Assembly (NCBI GenBank): GCA_009602725.1 | Contig: WELB01000136.1 | Location: 292,467 to 336,967, forward strand | Reading direction: 5' to 3' | DNA length: 44,501 bases | Origin: Spirogloea muscicola | Lineage: Eukaryota > Streptophyta > Zygnematophyceae > Spirogloeales > Spirogloeaceae | In this document: positions 19,116 through 31,228 of the stretch, piece after piece | Layout of the letters: each line of letters begins with the position of its first letter | How positions within the stretch are numbered: position 1 is the first letter of the stretch | Notes under the pieces: generated by a model | What the model was told of the DNA's origin: nothing | Database searches by the model: none | Seen by the model: only the letters and a program-made list of their open reading frames with translations | Translations under genes and position numbers: made by a program

Positions 19116-19718
19116 CGAGAAATCATTCAGTTCATCAATTCATCAGAATACAGCTTTCCTCATTCTCCCTTGATTCACAAGTAGCAGATACTGTAATTAT
19201 CCCAACTGTACTTAGTTTGTCCAAGCACCACAATCGTTGCATTCTTATACATCTGTGTATTTGGAGATCGTTTTTGATACTTACCTTTTCCTTCCCATAA
19301 GTAACAAGACAATCCTCTTCAGTAGTAGTAATGGATTTTCTCCATTTCACTTCGGGCGAGGGATCAGATGGCTTTCACAATAGAGACTGAACGTCGATCA
19401 GAGGTTTAGAGGATGATGGTATAACTTTAGCTTACTGAGTTTGATTTTCTTACCATGAATACTGACACTGGTGATGCTTGTTGTTCTTGAAAATTGTGAA
19501 CTTACATTACCACTTGATTTCAACAGCATTAACACTTAATAGGGAGGTTGAGGTTGGTCACCGTGACGCAAGCTATCTGTTTACAAGAAGGTTACCACCT
19601 TCTTTATCTGCTAGTGTATTAGAGACTCAAGGTGAAGATATTCCTACATTTGTTATTATAGTTGAGAGAGCTTTTGAGAGAAAATAGTCGAGTCTTCTAC
19701 TAACTATACCAAGCCCAT
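19116..19718. other. AT-rich spacer, no gene seen
   Basis: About 600 bases of AT-rich sequence between repeats. Short frames only; no motif, RNA gene or repeat recognised. Confidence 0.45.
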
Positions 19719-19719
19719 T

Positions 19720-19895
19720 GGATATTGTCCTTTGGATATTGTCCATTCTTTTCTGGGCTGGCTTTGCTAAGTGTTAATGAGCTGAGGAACATCACAAGAT
19801 GGCAGACAGGGAAAAACAACAGCATAAGGACAGAGTCAGTGAACCGGCCCCTATGGAATGGTGTTGATCGGCCAGCCCAGAAATGTTGAACCAAG
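19720..19895. repeat. Opposed tail-hairpin repeats
   Basis: A plus copy (19720-19770: GGATATTGTCCATTCTTTTC, then TGGGCTGGCTTTGC) and a shorter minus copy (19853-19892: GGCCAGCCCAGAAATG) face each other across about 80 bases, just upstream of DSS1. Confidence 0.5.
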
Positions 19896-20153
19896 TTCTT
19901 TTCAATCGCTTACTTCTCTGTATGCACCCGGCTGGCTTTTACGGCCGCTTCTTCAGATACCAGCAGCCGCTTATTTAAATCTAGACGGCGGCACGGTCTA
20001 CACTGAGCGCCCGAGCCATTCGCAGGGAGGCCGGACAGCGGCTGCCGCGCACACCGCCAGCGGCCTCTGCGCGCGCGGCTGCGGCGCTCGCGGCCCGCTG
20101 CCCGGCGCNGCGGCCTGCGGCGCTTCGCGGCCGTGGCGGCGGGAGGCGCCGCG

Positions 20154-20523
20154 ATGGCGGCGCTGGCCGCGAAGAGCGAGGCGGTGAAGACGGTGACCGA
20201 GGAGCCGAAGATCGACGTCTTCGAGGACGACGACGAGTTCGAGGAGTTTGAGAACGAGGGTAAAGCCCCGCCGCCGCCGTCTCCTCCTCGCCTCACTCCG
20301 CCGCCGTCGCCGCCGCCGCTGCGGAGGTGCGTGGACCAGGCTGGCTCCAGCGTGTGGCTGAAGGATATCACGTGGTATGGCCACTTCCGCAATTCCAGAG
20401 TGGGACGAGAAGGAGGCAGACAAGGAGGCGGTGGCGCAGTGGGAGGACGACTGGGACGACGACGACGTCAACGACGACTTCTCCAAGCAGCTGCGGGCTG
20501 AGCTTGAGCGCGCCAGTCATTGA
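20154..20523 (+). CDS. DSS1: DSS1/SEM1 proteasome lid subunit
   Basis: Small acidic intrinsically disordered protein; in other eukaryotes it is a subunit of the 26S proteasome lid and a partner of BRCA2-type recombination proteins and of TREX-2. Two exons, 20154-20259 and 20399-20523, with a GT-AG intron in phase 1, give 76 residues. The conserved halves are visible: [15 protein letters not shown] in exon 1 and [20 protein letters not shown] with RAELERASH in exon 2. Length agrees with the family (about 70-75 residues). The start chosen is the ATG next to the conserved part; an in-frame ATG at 20133 would add seven residues (MAAGGAA). An N at 20109 lies in the GC-rich leader. Confidence 0.93.
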
Positions 20524-21085
20524 TGTAGGCGCAACCACCTTCACCGTCGCTTGCTTTGGAGACTGGAACCTTGTCAGATATCATATCTCTTGTGCCAGAG
20601 ATTCTTGATAGGGGGAGCAGAAGGTGCTCACCATACGGTCAGTGCAGACCATTGATCCTGAGATGTATAGGACGGTTCACTTTGAGCATGGGTGGTAGCA
20701 CGCACGCACAACAGCACCTAGCTTGCACAGGCCTATCAGATGCCGAAAGTGAAAGTAGAACGGGGCATGAGAAAACTATTTAGGTTTGTATAAGATTCGT
20801 CGATGCGTGACGCTTCGTATATTATATTCACGAGGCAGTTGCTGCTATTCACAGTAACTTGTTTGTGTCTGTCCAGGCTTTGCGAGTGGCAATGTGTATA
20901 AACAGCTGCAATGAAGTTCCAAGGTCAATGAAAGCCTGGACAGAATGACCTTAAGTGTAGGACTCGCTTCGACGGCAGATGTCATCTACTCCCACAGCAG
21001 AGTCGCAGAGTAACATCTGGGCGGCGGATTCATGATTGTCATGAGAATAGGCGGCTCCAGCTGGTTTGGCTTTCAGTCCATCAGT
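20524..21085. other. DSS1 3' flank, no gene seen
   Basis: Probable 3' untranslated region of DSS1 and spacer. No further motif seen before the tail-hairpin repeat at 21088. Confidence 0.45.
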
Positions 21086-21087
21086 GC

Positions 21088-21158
21088 CTTTGCATTCTTC
21101 TTGGGCTGGCTTTGCCAGCCCCTCTTTCTCTATGGGCGAGCCTTCTTCTTTGCACTGG
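21088..21158 (+). repeat. Tail-hairpin repeat, well preserved
   Basis: TTGGGCTGGCTTTGCCAGCC, then CCTCTTTCTCTATGGGCGAG and CCTTCTTCTTTG. The GGGCTGGC-TTT-GCCAGCCC hairpin is perfect. It is the clearest copy of the 3' end of the subfamily A tail. Confidence 0.75.
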
Positions 21159-22075
21159 CAAGAGAGCGTCAATTATCTTCTTGTTTAGCAGTTTCCCAAC
21201 ACTTCCCATCCTTCCTGATCTAAGAATACACCAAACTCTCCCTTTGGTGCCTCTACTGCTTTTTTTTAGTTGAAGAGAGGTACGGTGTCACTTTCAGTGT
21301 GAAGTCTGAAGTGATAGAATCAGGATAAGCGATCCCATAGTGTCTCATTTGAGATCGTGAAGGAGGACATGACTTGCGATCATCTGCTTTGATGATACCG
21401 GTGGGCATCTGATCAAGCATTGTGCAAACCTCAACTTCTTCTCTAAGCACTTGATGAAATTTCCAACCTTTGAATGCCGTTGCTAGTGTGCTTAGGCTAA
21501 GGCTAGGCAACTGCAAGCAGCGCTGTATTATGTGGACTTGTATTCACCAGGCTTTCGCGTAGAAGAGAAAGGCGCGCGATGCACATGAATGAGATGGGGG
21601 CTAAAGCAAGCCAGAGGTAAGAGGTCTAGCAAGAGGAGCAACAGATACTTCATACAGGTTTGCAGTGACACATGTTTTGTGCAGCATCTGCTGCCTCAAA
21701 TTTGAGAAAGGCATGGCTTTTGCTAATTGACCTTTGCTATCAGACCTCAAGATGAGGGAGTGTATGTATAACAACCTGCTAAACAAGAGTGGCAAAGAAT
21801 GGAAAAAGAATAGTATGTCTCAGCTGTGCTGATGCAAGTGCGGACGTGCAATCCACAGAAGCCCGAAACTTGACAGTATTGGTCGGTGAAGTACACCAAC
21901 TAGAAATTGAATCTATCCCAGATTGCAGATAAGAGCTGGCCAGCTTGCAGGGGTTATACAGCCACCATTTCGTCAAGCGATCTCCCAGAAGAAAGTCGCT
22001 GTCATAGTGGAGGCCCATGTGGACTGGTTGTCAGTGCCGAAGAAAAATGCCCATTGAAGCGTCCAGTTCATGATG
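21159..22075. other. Spacer downstream of the GH16 gene
   Basis: About 900 bases with only short frames. A minus-strand stretch near 21600-21790 (LRSDSKGQ..) vaguely recalls a copia integrase but is too short and diverged to call. The part nearest 22080 should hold the 3' untranslated region of the minus-strand GH16 gene. Confidence 0.4.
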
Positions 22076-22079
22076 GGCT

Positions 22080-23696
22080 TCAAGTACCTGACACAACTTT
22101 GCTGGACACCGCCTGCACCGTGGACCTCCGCCCCACTCTGTGCTTGGAGCGCCACTCGTCCTGCTCCCAGTTGTAGTATATCCAATGCCTCTGAACAAAT
22201 TGCAAGAGCATCTCCTGCCGCGATGTCAGGTCACCTTTGTACACACTGCTTGCAGCCCCTTCAGCTGCACACGGAGGCACCACATTCCAGGACTCCTCCC
22301 TGCAACCGACGACCTTGAACTCCTTGTATGTTGCGTAGTAGGGCGCATAGTCCCAGTTAGCCTTCACACGGCCGCCTTGCGTAGCCCAATTGGAGGCCTC
22401 CCAGATGCTACCAATTATGTACATAGGCAGTGTGGGGTACAATCCTACTGTGTTATCCTTCTTCACCTCTCTAATTGGGATGCCATCCACAAACCACCTG
22501 CCGAGAAAATTTCCAGCTTACATATCATATCAGAATTTATGATAGAAGATGCGTGGATGCTGCGTTAGTACATGAAAGTCATGCTTTTGCCAGAAAAGAC
22601 ATCGCGTCGGCATCATCTGGTGCTTCCACTTCATTGTCCATTTGGCAAGATATAGTGCCAACAGCAGGTCACAAATTGGTACTGAAGAGGCTTGTACAAG
22701 TATGGGGACCACTTACACAATGTGGTGTGCGGTGTATGTGATGGTGTACTCGTGATAACCGGCCGCTGGGTCAAACCAAAGGTTCACACGCTCCTCATGG
22801 TCACCTATGCCGCCAGCATACCAGTTGGTCTGCAGCGAGATGCTGGCAGAGGTTGTGTTGCCCAGGAACTCCATGTCGATCTCGTCGTGCAGATCCACTT
22901 TTTGCTTGGTCCACAGCGGGTCCCACTTTGAACCCATCTGCAGCACGTGTAAAACAACACTATCACATGATGCTCTAGGTACAATCGTCTCACGTTCTAC
23001 AAGGCTCTTGCTGGTGACCGACAAATGGGACAGACAGATGGTAGGCTTACATAGAACGCAATAACAACGCCTGCTGTGAAGCCCGGCGGCAACCGGATCT
23101 TCGCACTGAAGGTGCCGTAATAATATGTCTGGAGGGAACTGAAGCCGCAGCCTGCGACATCACCCGCAACGAAAATCTTAATGGCAAGGCAGACACTGAT
23201 CGCATGCGCATAGTAATGCCGAGGCCCTGGCTGCTCAGCTACCCTGCCGAGCCTGGTGCAGGTTCCGCAAAATCACGGCTCAGTAAAGGCAGCCCTCGCT
23301 TTGCCCAGCAAAGCGAACCACAACACTCCCACGCTAGCCGCTCGGCTTGCCAGCCAATTGGGCACTCCCGCGAGCTTTGTGCCACGCCATGCCGTCTCGC
23401 GAGCGCTCGGCATCCTCCAAAAGCATTCACGTTATCCAGCCCCGCTGCTCGAGTCCTTGGCAAGAAGGCTGAGAGGACTCACCGGCCTTCTTGGTGAGGC
23501 GCAGCGCGACGACGGAGCGGTCCTCCCGCAGGCGCTCCATGCTGCTCGGGTTCCACGTCGCCCGGAAGTAGTCGTCCCAGGCGATGACGGCGGCCGCGGG
23601 CAGCGGCCCCGTCGCCGTCCGGGCCGCCGCCCCCAGAGCCAGGAGCCACGCCGCCGCCACCGCCGCNAACAAACGGCCTGCCCGCTGCCGCCGCGT

Positions 23697-23700
<4 letters not shown>
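22080..23700 (-). CDS. Xyloglucan endotransglucosylase/hydrolase-like GH16 glycosidase, secreted
   Basis: Glycoside hydrolase family 16 enzyme acting on wall beta-glucans; the XTH branch cuts and rejoins xyloglucan, though the substrate here is not proven. Minus-strand exons: about 23700-23483, 23151-23051, 22937-22717, 22497-22080, all in phase; about 310 residues. Exon 1 has a hydrophobic signal peptide-like segment (AAVAAAWLLALGAAA), then DYFRATWNPSS. Exon 2 has YYYGTFSAKIRLPPGFTAGV. Exon 3 has the catalytic HDEIDMEFLGN (nucleophile and acid/base Glu around Asp). Exon 4 has FVDGIPIRE, SIWEASNWATQGGRVKANW and a C-terminal FVQRHWIYYNW resembling the XET C-terminal domain. An N at 23667 interrupts the signal-peptide codons, so the start codon is unknown. 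The last ~25 residues are unlike the family and could reflect a missed intron. Confidence 0.87.
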
Positions 23701-23719
<19 letters not shown>

Positions 23720-23732
<13 letters not shown>

Positions 23733-24265
23733 AACCGGACCTTGACCAGAGCTGACGCCTGTTTGAAACCGTCGCCCGGCTCGTCTGGGGAGGTGGGTTT
23801 GAAGCGGCAACGGCGACGGCGCCAGAGCGTGGGCGACGACGGGGCCGACTGCCCGCCTGGACACCTATGGCGGCATCTTCTGGCTTTAGTCAAGGCGTAC
23901 AAAAAGCCATCGTCAGCCTACGATGCGAGCCACACAAAGACAGGGCAGAGGAAAAAGGGAAAAAGACTTTGCAGGGCTTTCATTACCCTTGCTGTGATTA
24001 CGTCCTACCAGCAGCAGTCGACATCTTTAGCATGCATATGACAGTGTCCTTTTGTGCAGCAATACCCTCGCAGGGATGTTGTGCTGTCAACCAAGAGAGC
24101 AGATTTATCAAGCTCATGCAGAAGTCCGGGTAGAGGGTAAGGTAAATCTACAGAGAGTTCTTCAGAAAGCATCTATATGTCAGAGTCAGACCGCCATTCA
24201 AGTATTTGAGAACAGCTTGATGCTGTTTGACTTCGCGTAGGCCCTCGCCTCCATCCTTGCTTGAG
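23720..24265. other. Upstream flank of the GH16 gene
   Basis: Starts with a (CCG)n run and GC-rich sequence, then AT-richer spacer. Open frames here are compositional. It should contain the GH16 promoter and part of the 5' leader; no element can be named. Confidence 0.4.
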
Positions 24266-24267
24266 AC

Positions 24268-24322
24268 GAGGAAGAGGCAGCGGACGAGGGCTTGAAAGGG
24301 CCAGCTCACAGAAGAAGAATGG
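24268..24322 (-). repeat. Tail-hairpin repeat (decayed)
   Basis: Minus orientation: GGACGAGGGCTTGAAAGGGC then CAGCTCACAGAAGAAG. Confidence 0.45.
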
Positions 24323-24529
24323 CGATAAGAGAATTGCTATTGTAGGATATGCACGTAATTAAGTAGGTGCTTCAGGCTGACTTGGGCTTGCCGGCAGCAT
24401 GCCTCTTGCTTGCGGTGCCGCGTGTCACCTAATGCAGCGAGCTCAGGCCTCGGAAGGAAGGAAGGCCAGATTGACTGGTGGATCAGGCCTATGTGCTCTG
24501 CACCAGAAAGAAAAATAGCTCATTTAATG

Positions 24530-24680
24530 TAAAGCAACGGCTGTGAGAGGCCCAGCCCTCGCGGGCGAGCTCTGACCCTGTGGTTCCATGTGTGCTTTAG
24601 CGCTTTATCTGGCCCCTTCGCACTTTGTTTTCCTTTTTCTTGGGCTGGCCTCTCCCAGCCACCGCCCTCTCCTGGAAGCG
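24530..24680. repeat. Opposed tail-hairpin repeats
   Basis: A short minus-oriented copy (24530-24560, GGCTGTGAGAGGCCCAGCCC) is followed by a plus copy (24600-24680: TTTTTCTTGGGCTGGCCTC, CCAGCCACCGCCCTCTCC), which directly precedes a coding fragment. Confidence 0.6.
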
Positions 24681-24724
24681 TCTTTTCTCTTCTGACTGAT
24701 GGCAGCGGGCTTGGAAAGTCCATT

Positions 24725-24977
24725 CTTTCCACGCCATCGCCATCGCCACGCCATCGCCTGCCGCTTCCATGGGGAGCCGGTGGACTTCCCTGCAGCCGGG
24801 TCGCTCGCGCAGGTGTACCGCATGCGCGTGGCCATCTCGCTGCAGAGGTCAATGGCCTGCGGGCTGCACCTGCGTGCCGGCTGCGCCCTTGCTGCGGCCT
24901 CTGGCTCTGGCCAGGGGACCCACTTCCAGCAGCCTAGCATCTCTGACCTGCGACTGCTTAGCAGGGGTTATGAGTGA
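24725..24977 (+). mobile_element. Non-LTR retroelement C-terminal fragment, open frame
   Basis: HAIACRFHGEPVDFPAAGSL, then VYRMRVAISLQRSMACGLHL, RAGCALAAASGSGQG, PSISDLRLLSRGYE and TGA at 24975-24977. The frame is unbroken for about 80 codons and nearly identical to the 13043 copy, so it is a recent 5'-truncated insertion. Confidence 0.75.
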
Positions 24978-25007
24978 GTCGTAGCTGCTTTGTTTCTTCT
25001 TGTGCTT

Positions 25008-25240
25008 GACTTCCCTAGTGCTTCCCTATGGGCGAGCCCGTTCTCTTCGCCTAGCCCCCTTCTGGTACTTTGTTCATTCCTTTTTTTTTTGGCTGGCTGT
25101 TCCAGCCCATATCCTTAATGGGCGAGCCCTTTCACAGAACTGGGGTAGGATGAATCACTCAATAACCACGAAGCTCTCCCAATGGGGGCAAGAGCTGTGA
25201 AAAGCCAGCCCGAAAAGGATTGGCGAAGGTTCGAAGGGGC
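25008..25240. repeat. 3' tail of the preceding element plus an opposed copy
   Basis: 25008-25135 follows the coding end (GTGCTTGACTTCCCTAGTGC, a run of 10 T, GGCTGGCTGTTCCAGCC, AATGGGCGAGCCC). 25178-25240 is a minus copy (GGGGGCAAGAGCTGTGAAAA, GCCAGCCCGAAAAGG). The T run may be an internal poly-T of the tail. Confidence 0.65.
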
Positions 25241-25452
25241 CAAATGACGGAGGGGACTAAAACGCTTTTGTCAGAACGGGTGTAGCAGGATTGCAGACGC
25301 TGCAACTGCAACTGAGGGCAACGGTATACGCAGGAGACGGCCTACCATCTGTACATGTGCTTGCTCTCGCACAGACAGCTCCACTCCCTGTCACACAGTA
25401 AACGCTTCTCTTCCCGGAGGCGAGCAGCGGGACGTGCGCGGCGTCGCCCGCC

Positions 25453-28400
25453 ATGGCCGCCAGCTCAGGCACGCGCGCCCGCGCCCTCGGCCCTCCCCTT
25501 GCCCTCCGATCGCCTCTTGGCACATGCTGCGTCGCGGCTAAACGCGCGCTCGAGCTCGCAGGGTCCCCAGAATTGCAGTCGACGGCCAGGCCCGGCCAAG
25601 CCGAGTGTGTCCATACTCCGCCAGCAGTCCTGACAAAGCTTCTCCTCTGCGTGTGTCCAGTCCTACTCCCCACCAACGTCCGCCCCCGCAAGTACACGCT
25701 CGTCCTCCGGCCCGACCTCGAGAGCTTCACCTTCGAGGGCAGCCTCAGCGTCAACCTCGAGGTGCACCCACATCCGCTCCTTTGAGCCCTGAACAGCTTA
25801 ATCTCTAACCAGCTCAGCTGTTCTGGGCCACCTTCTCACGAGAATGCTTCTTGGGCCAGAGTGCCTGCCAAGTAGGCCTGACCTCCTTGCTGCTGGGACA
25901 GTCGGTCCAGCCTGACGAAGTTGAGAACGCTCAACCACCAAATTGCTGAGAACATCTCTTCAAGACTCACGTGATCATCTCTCAGGTGCTAGAGGAGAGC
26001 AACGAGCTTAAGTTCCATGCCGACGAGCTCGAGATTCACAAGGTGCGTTTGGGTTTTGCTTAATTCCTGGAGATGGAACTGAAATCGAATCGTGGGGCCA
26101 CGTTCACAATCAGACCGTCATAGAGGCGACTGCATTGAGCTCATTGCTGGCAGAAGCTATGCTGCAAGAAAGCCCGAGAGTACGTTTGGTTGGGAATCGT
26201 ACAGCGTGCCCAGAGAGGAGACGTGAAGATGCAACAGCTCTCCACATGCGCTGTGGAAGAAGTCCTAGTGAATTTGGCCGACTTCCATAGAAGATTGCAT
26301 GAGTGGATGGTGACTGTGCAGTCCTGCTCGCTGTATCGCAACTGTCTCATTGATGATTGTATTGCTGAGCAGGCAGAAGTTGTTAGTGAAGGCCAGACTA
26401 CAGAGATCAAGAGCGACTGCATATCGCTGGACAAGGAGGCTGCGACTGCTACACTACAGCTGAAGGATTCTCAGCTGCAGAAGGGGTCTGCCGTGCTCAA
26501 GCTCGAATTTTCAGGGACTCTCAATGACAACATGGTTGGCTTCTATCGTGAGCATCTTCAGATCCTGACAAGCACTATGCCCAAGACCGTAAGCCATTAT
26601 CTTGTCAAATGAGTTTGTTATGACTTGCCATGCACAACTGCACACTGCAGTCTTTGCTTCAAAAAGTAATGCTTACCTTGATGGTGACAATTATTTTTGT
26701 CTAATGCAGGAGCCTCTTTTGTCATGAATGGGAAGAAGCAATATCTGGCAACAACTCAGTTTGAAGCTACAGAGGCTCGGAAGGCCCTCCCATGTTGGGA
26801 TGAGCCGGCACTCAAGGCCGTCTTTGATGTCACATTGGTGGTACCCAAGGGGTTGGTGGGCCTCTCTAATATGCCTCAGATTGGTGAGGAGGTTCGTGAT
26901 GACGGCTCTCGAGCGGTGCACTTTGCCGATACGCCAGTCATGAGCTCGTACCTACTTGCTTTCGTAGTAGGAGACGTGCAGAAGATAACAACTTCAACAA
27001 AAGAAGGTGTTGAGGTAGGCCTCCTTTAGCAGGACTGTACTTTCTCTCACTTCTGTATGCAGGGGCTCTGCACAGCATGAGGATAGAGATGATGCAAGCT
27101 TGCAAGGTTAAGGTAGAAGTCAGACATGTACACCTTAAGCTGGAGTTAGCTGTTGCTTTGTAGGTCAACGTATACACAACACCGGGAAGAACAGATGAAG
27201 GTCAATTTGCTCTCAAAGTGGCCGCAGATATTCTTTCCTTCTTCACCAGCTATTTCGGGATACCATACCCTCTACCGAAGGCAGATCTCATAGGTAGGCA
27301 GACTATGGCTCCAGTGTAATTCTTATCGAGGAGGGCTACGCTGCCAGTGCTCTAAGCTCTGTCTTGCTGCGACTTCTGAACACCCACACTCAAGGCACTG
27401 GATTGATGCTGACAGCTTCACATGCTATTGCCATACTCATTGCAGTAAGTCTTGGCCTTTTTACTGATATGCTGCAGCTATACCGGACTTTGCCATGGGG
27501 GCCATGGAGAATTGGGGGCTTGTCACGTTTCGTGAGACTGCCCTTCTTGTGGATGAGGCAAACGCGTCTGCTGCTACGCGACAACGTGTGGCCTATGTCG
27601 TCTCTCACGAGCTTGCCCACCAGGTTGTAGACAAGCTTGTCTCGCAGCACTCCAACTCAACATACATCTATTTGCCGCAGCAGAATGTTCTTGGCAATTA
27701 TGAGCAACTTCTTTGGATCAGTGGATCTCTAACGTGCATTTGTGAGCACGCAATATGTGGCAGTGGTTTGGAAACCTGGTAACGATGCAGTGGTGGAACG
27801 ACCTATGGTTAAACGAGGGCTTTGCCACATGGGTTGGATGGCTGGGTGTGGACTCGGTCTTTCCTGAATGGGATGTATGGACCCAGGTACTCATGTTGGA
27901 CGAGCTCCCTGATCATCCAGTACTGGTTCTGCTCTTACCTGCGGAAAGATTAAGGGTTGTTGATTGACACTATCACTTATGCACAGGGCATAACTTTGAT
28001 TGTGAAATGTGGGTGCCTGTATATGTTCATGTCAGTTTGTGAGCAGCGACATGAGCAGGGCGCTGAGCACGGATGCTCTCCTCTCTTCTCACCCAATTGA
28101 AGTACCAATCACCGACCCCAAGGAGATCCAGCAAGTGTTTGACGCTTTGAGCTACCAAAAGGGCGCATGCGTCATCCGCCAACTGGAGGCCGCGTTGGGA
28201 CATGCCGACTTCAAGAAGGTGAGGTACTAGCACATATTGGCGCTATTTGCCCCTTCCAGTATTACTGACACTGTTGCTTTTACCAGGCAAGTGCATTGGC
28301 ACAGTAGTATTGTGCAAATCATTCTGCATCAATGCAGCACATGAATAGATAGTGTGAGGACTCATAAGTCAGGTCTTACGACTTGAAACCTGCAGGGGCT

Positions 28401-31228
28401 GCACGAGTACCTGAGTGCCCACAAGTACGGCAACACTGTGACAAATGATCTGTGGAGTGCCCTGGCCGAGGCATCTGGGAAGCCGGTCAAGGAAATGATG
28501 GACAGCTGGACAGCTCAGATGGGCTATCCTCTGATCACTGTGACTGGCTCACCTGGAGGCCCCCTGCAGCTTAGGCAGAGCCGCTTCCTCTCAAAAGGCC
28601 CTCCCTCGCCTGAGGAAGACTCGCAGCTCTGGTGGGTGCCTGTCACTGCTGTTGCTGCCGACTCGAACGAGCTGCCACTTGTTGTTCTCTCGGAGAAGGA
28701 GGGCACTGCTAATAGTCTGCAGGTACGCCTTTAGGTGTGATCACCAACTTGCCAGATTTTGAGCCGTATGCAAGTAAAGCATGATGTTGTAAATGCAGCT
28801 GACCTTCCGCCTGGTTTTGCTAAGTATTTGGATCCAATAATTGTTAGTTGATGACCTGCACTCAGCATGTATGTCACACTAGTATCTATGCAAAGGGTGG
28901 GCAGTTATTGACAATGAGAGAGGGTTGCAGCAATTATTGCTGACACTATCTTTGTCCAACACTGCAATTGCATAGGTGCCAGCTGACGGCTGGCTGAAGC
29001 TGAACCAAGGCCAGACAGGAATCTATAGAGTCAATTACACACCTGAGCTCTGGCACGCTCTGGCTGGTGCCGTCCAAGAGCTCGCTCTTCCAGCTGCTGA
29101 CAGGCTAGGTAATGGTGCAGCTGGCAACCATCTATTGCAGAGCAACTGCTGCAGCATCCTGTCCTTAATAACATTCAATGAACCAGTACTTAGAACCACA
29201 ATCACTTCAATGAGAAGGCCTACATTGCGCTTGGGGCAGATCTGATGTGCTTCTCTTTCGCCAGGTATCTCAATGGATGCCTATGCGCTAGCAAAGGCAG
29301 GTGTGCTGCCAACCAGCCAAGCTTTAGAGCTTACGACTGCTTATATGAATGAGACAGAGTAAGGCCAACTCTCGTTAACGTATCACATGTCCCACTTGAC
29401 TCATTCTCTGCACATCTCAGCACATACTTGGAAGAATGACTGTGATGACTCGTTACTGACCCGTGCCACTTTTGCAGCTACACCGTCTGGAGTCAATTGA
29501 GTGCAGACCTTGGTGAACTGGATTCGTTGCTCTCCGCACAAGAGTGCCATCCTTTGCTGGAGGAGCTCGGCCGGAAGCTTTATGCTGGCATAGCCAAGAA
29601 GGTGGGCTGGCAAGCGGACAAAAGCGAGTCGCACCTGGTGGCAATGCTTCGGCCACTGGTCCTCTCGAAGCTTGGAAGCTTCCAGGATGAGGCAACCATT
29701 GCCGAGTGCCAGAAGCAATTTAAGGGTCTGCAAGCAGATCTGACGTGAGTTCTCTGATAACGCAATTAGCACAAGAATCGATTTTTGTAGGAGTCAATGC
29801 AAAGCTTTGGTGCCTTGCGGGGCTAAGCATACTCCGGTCTTTACTTACCATTCTCTTGCAATTCATGTATTGGAGCATCATCTATCTGGGTTCCACCATG
29901 CATCATCTTAGCAGGGTAAGCTTAATCTAGAAACTTTCAGATTGCGCTTTTACAGGTCTGTGCATCCAGACTTGAGGCAATTGGTCATGGCAGTTTCTGT
30001 GCGGAACGGGGGCCGAGCCGAATATGATGCTGCTCAAGCTTTGTTCCGCCAGGCTGAGACGCAGGACTTCAAGATCAAATGCCTCACAGGTCTGCGAGTC
30101 TCCTTTGCTCAACAATATTGTAGGACCATCTAAGCGAGTCATCCTCCATAGTTTCACTGCTTACATGTTCAATGCGCGCTTGGCTTAGTGTAGTGCAGAG
30201 CGGGCCCTTCACATCAGTAGGGGAGGGGCTCTATCCCACTCAGAAACAGGTCAAAACGCCAGTGGTCAGGATCCTCCGCGCCTCAGCAGTTATCAAGACA
30301 GAAGGCCAAGAGAAAAGGCCGAAGAAGATACTGAGCATTGAGTTCTTGGGGCCCTTGATTTGCAGCTATGGGCCAGACAAGGCAGGAGGAGCTTGTGAAG
30401 GAGTTCCTTGACTTTGGTTTGAATGAGGATGAGGTCAAGGCTCAAGATATCTTGTAAACCGCGTCCTCTGAAAACCTCACTATTGTCTTCCTTGGTCCTG
30501 ATTGCCTCTTACAGCATAGAATGATTGACTGGTAGATGCACTTCAGTCCATGTTTTCCGTGGTCCCATGACTACCACCAGCACAATTTGATGACTGATTG
30601 GTGTAACTTAAGTTGCAACTTGACTCCAGCTTAGCCCAGCCATGCAAAGTATGCTGAATTTAACTTAATTTCCCTGATGGGCTTGGCAGGTACGTTTTTG
30701 CTTCATTGGCTGGTAACAAATATGGCAGAGACATCCAGTGGGAGTATGTCAAGGAGCACTGGGGCGTTCTTTATGAGCGCTTCCATTCCGCACATGGCCT
30801 CATTCAGGTCAGCGTCACAGCATGCGCTGCACCCTGTCAAGTTCACCCACTGCACCTCACCTGAGACGAAATGGACCAGAATGAAGCGGACCAGCTTTTC
30901 TGCTTCAAGAGTGTGTTTCATAATCTGTACATGCTGGAGCATGTGCGCTCTGCCGCATGACGTGAATTACTCTTGGCACTGCATTCACTGAATGTCATGT
31001 TTTTATTTCTGTTGCCAGCATGTGGCATGCTTACCATTCCGAGGCTTCTCGTCGGAAGAGAAAGCGGATGATGTGGCGGCCTTCTACGATGCGAACCCCG
31101 TGCCCGGCGCGACCATGGAAATTGCCAGGACTTTGGAGGCAGTGCGGTCAAGAGCAGCCTGGCTCCAGCGAGACCTTGAGGATATAGCCACCTGGCTCAC
31201 CAGCCATCAGTCTAAGTCGAATATGTAG
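25453..31228 (+). CDS. Puromycin-sensitive-type M1 metallo-aminopeptidase
   Basis: Zinc aminopeptidase of peptidase family M1 removing N-terminal residues from peptides. Sixteen in-phase exons: 25453-25761, 25986-26042, 26373-26547, 26710-27014, 27164-27293, 27478-27623, 27764-27886, 28036-28218, 28396-28722, 28976-29108, 29265-29358, 29478-29744, 29956-30089, 30366-30453, 30690-30807, 31019-31228. Length is about 932 residues, against about 880-920 in the family. Motifs: [11 protein letters not shown] at the domain start, [27 protein letters not shown], zinc motif [25 protein letters not shown] (HExxH-x18-E, split by an intron), [10 protein letters not shown]. The ERAP1-like C-terminal domain follows ([25 protein letters not shown]). 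The first ~70 residues are not conserved and are Ala/Leu-rich; they may be a targeting peptide or hide an unrecognised intron. The start ATG has a good context (CGCCATGGCC). Confidence 0.93.

Noticed and set aside
21600-21795. Possible copia integrase relic on the minus strand (LRSDSKGQ)
   Set aside because: Only LRSD fits; Asp/Glu spacing and the following PQQNG block are absent.
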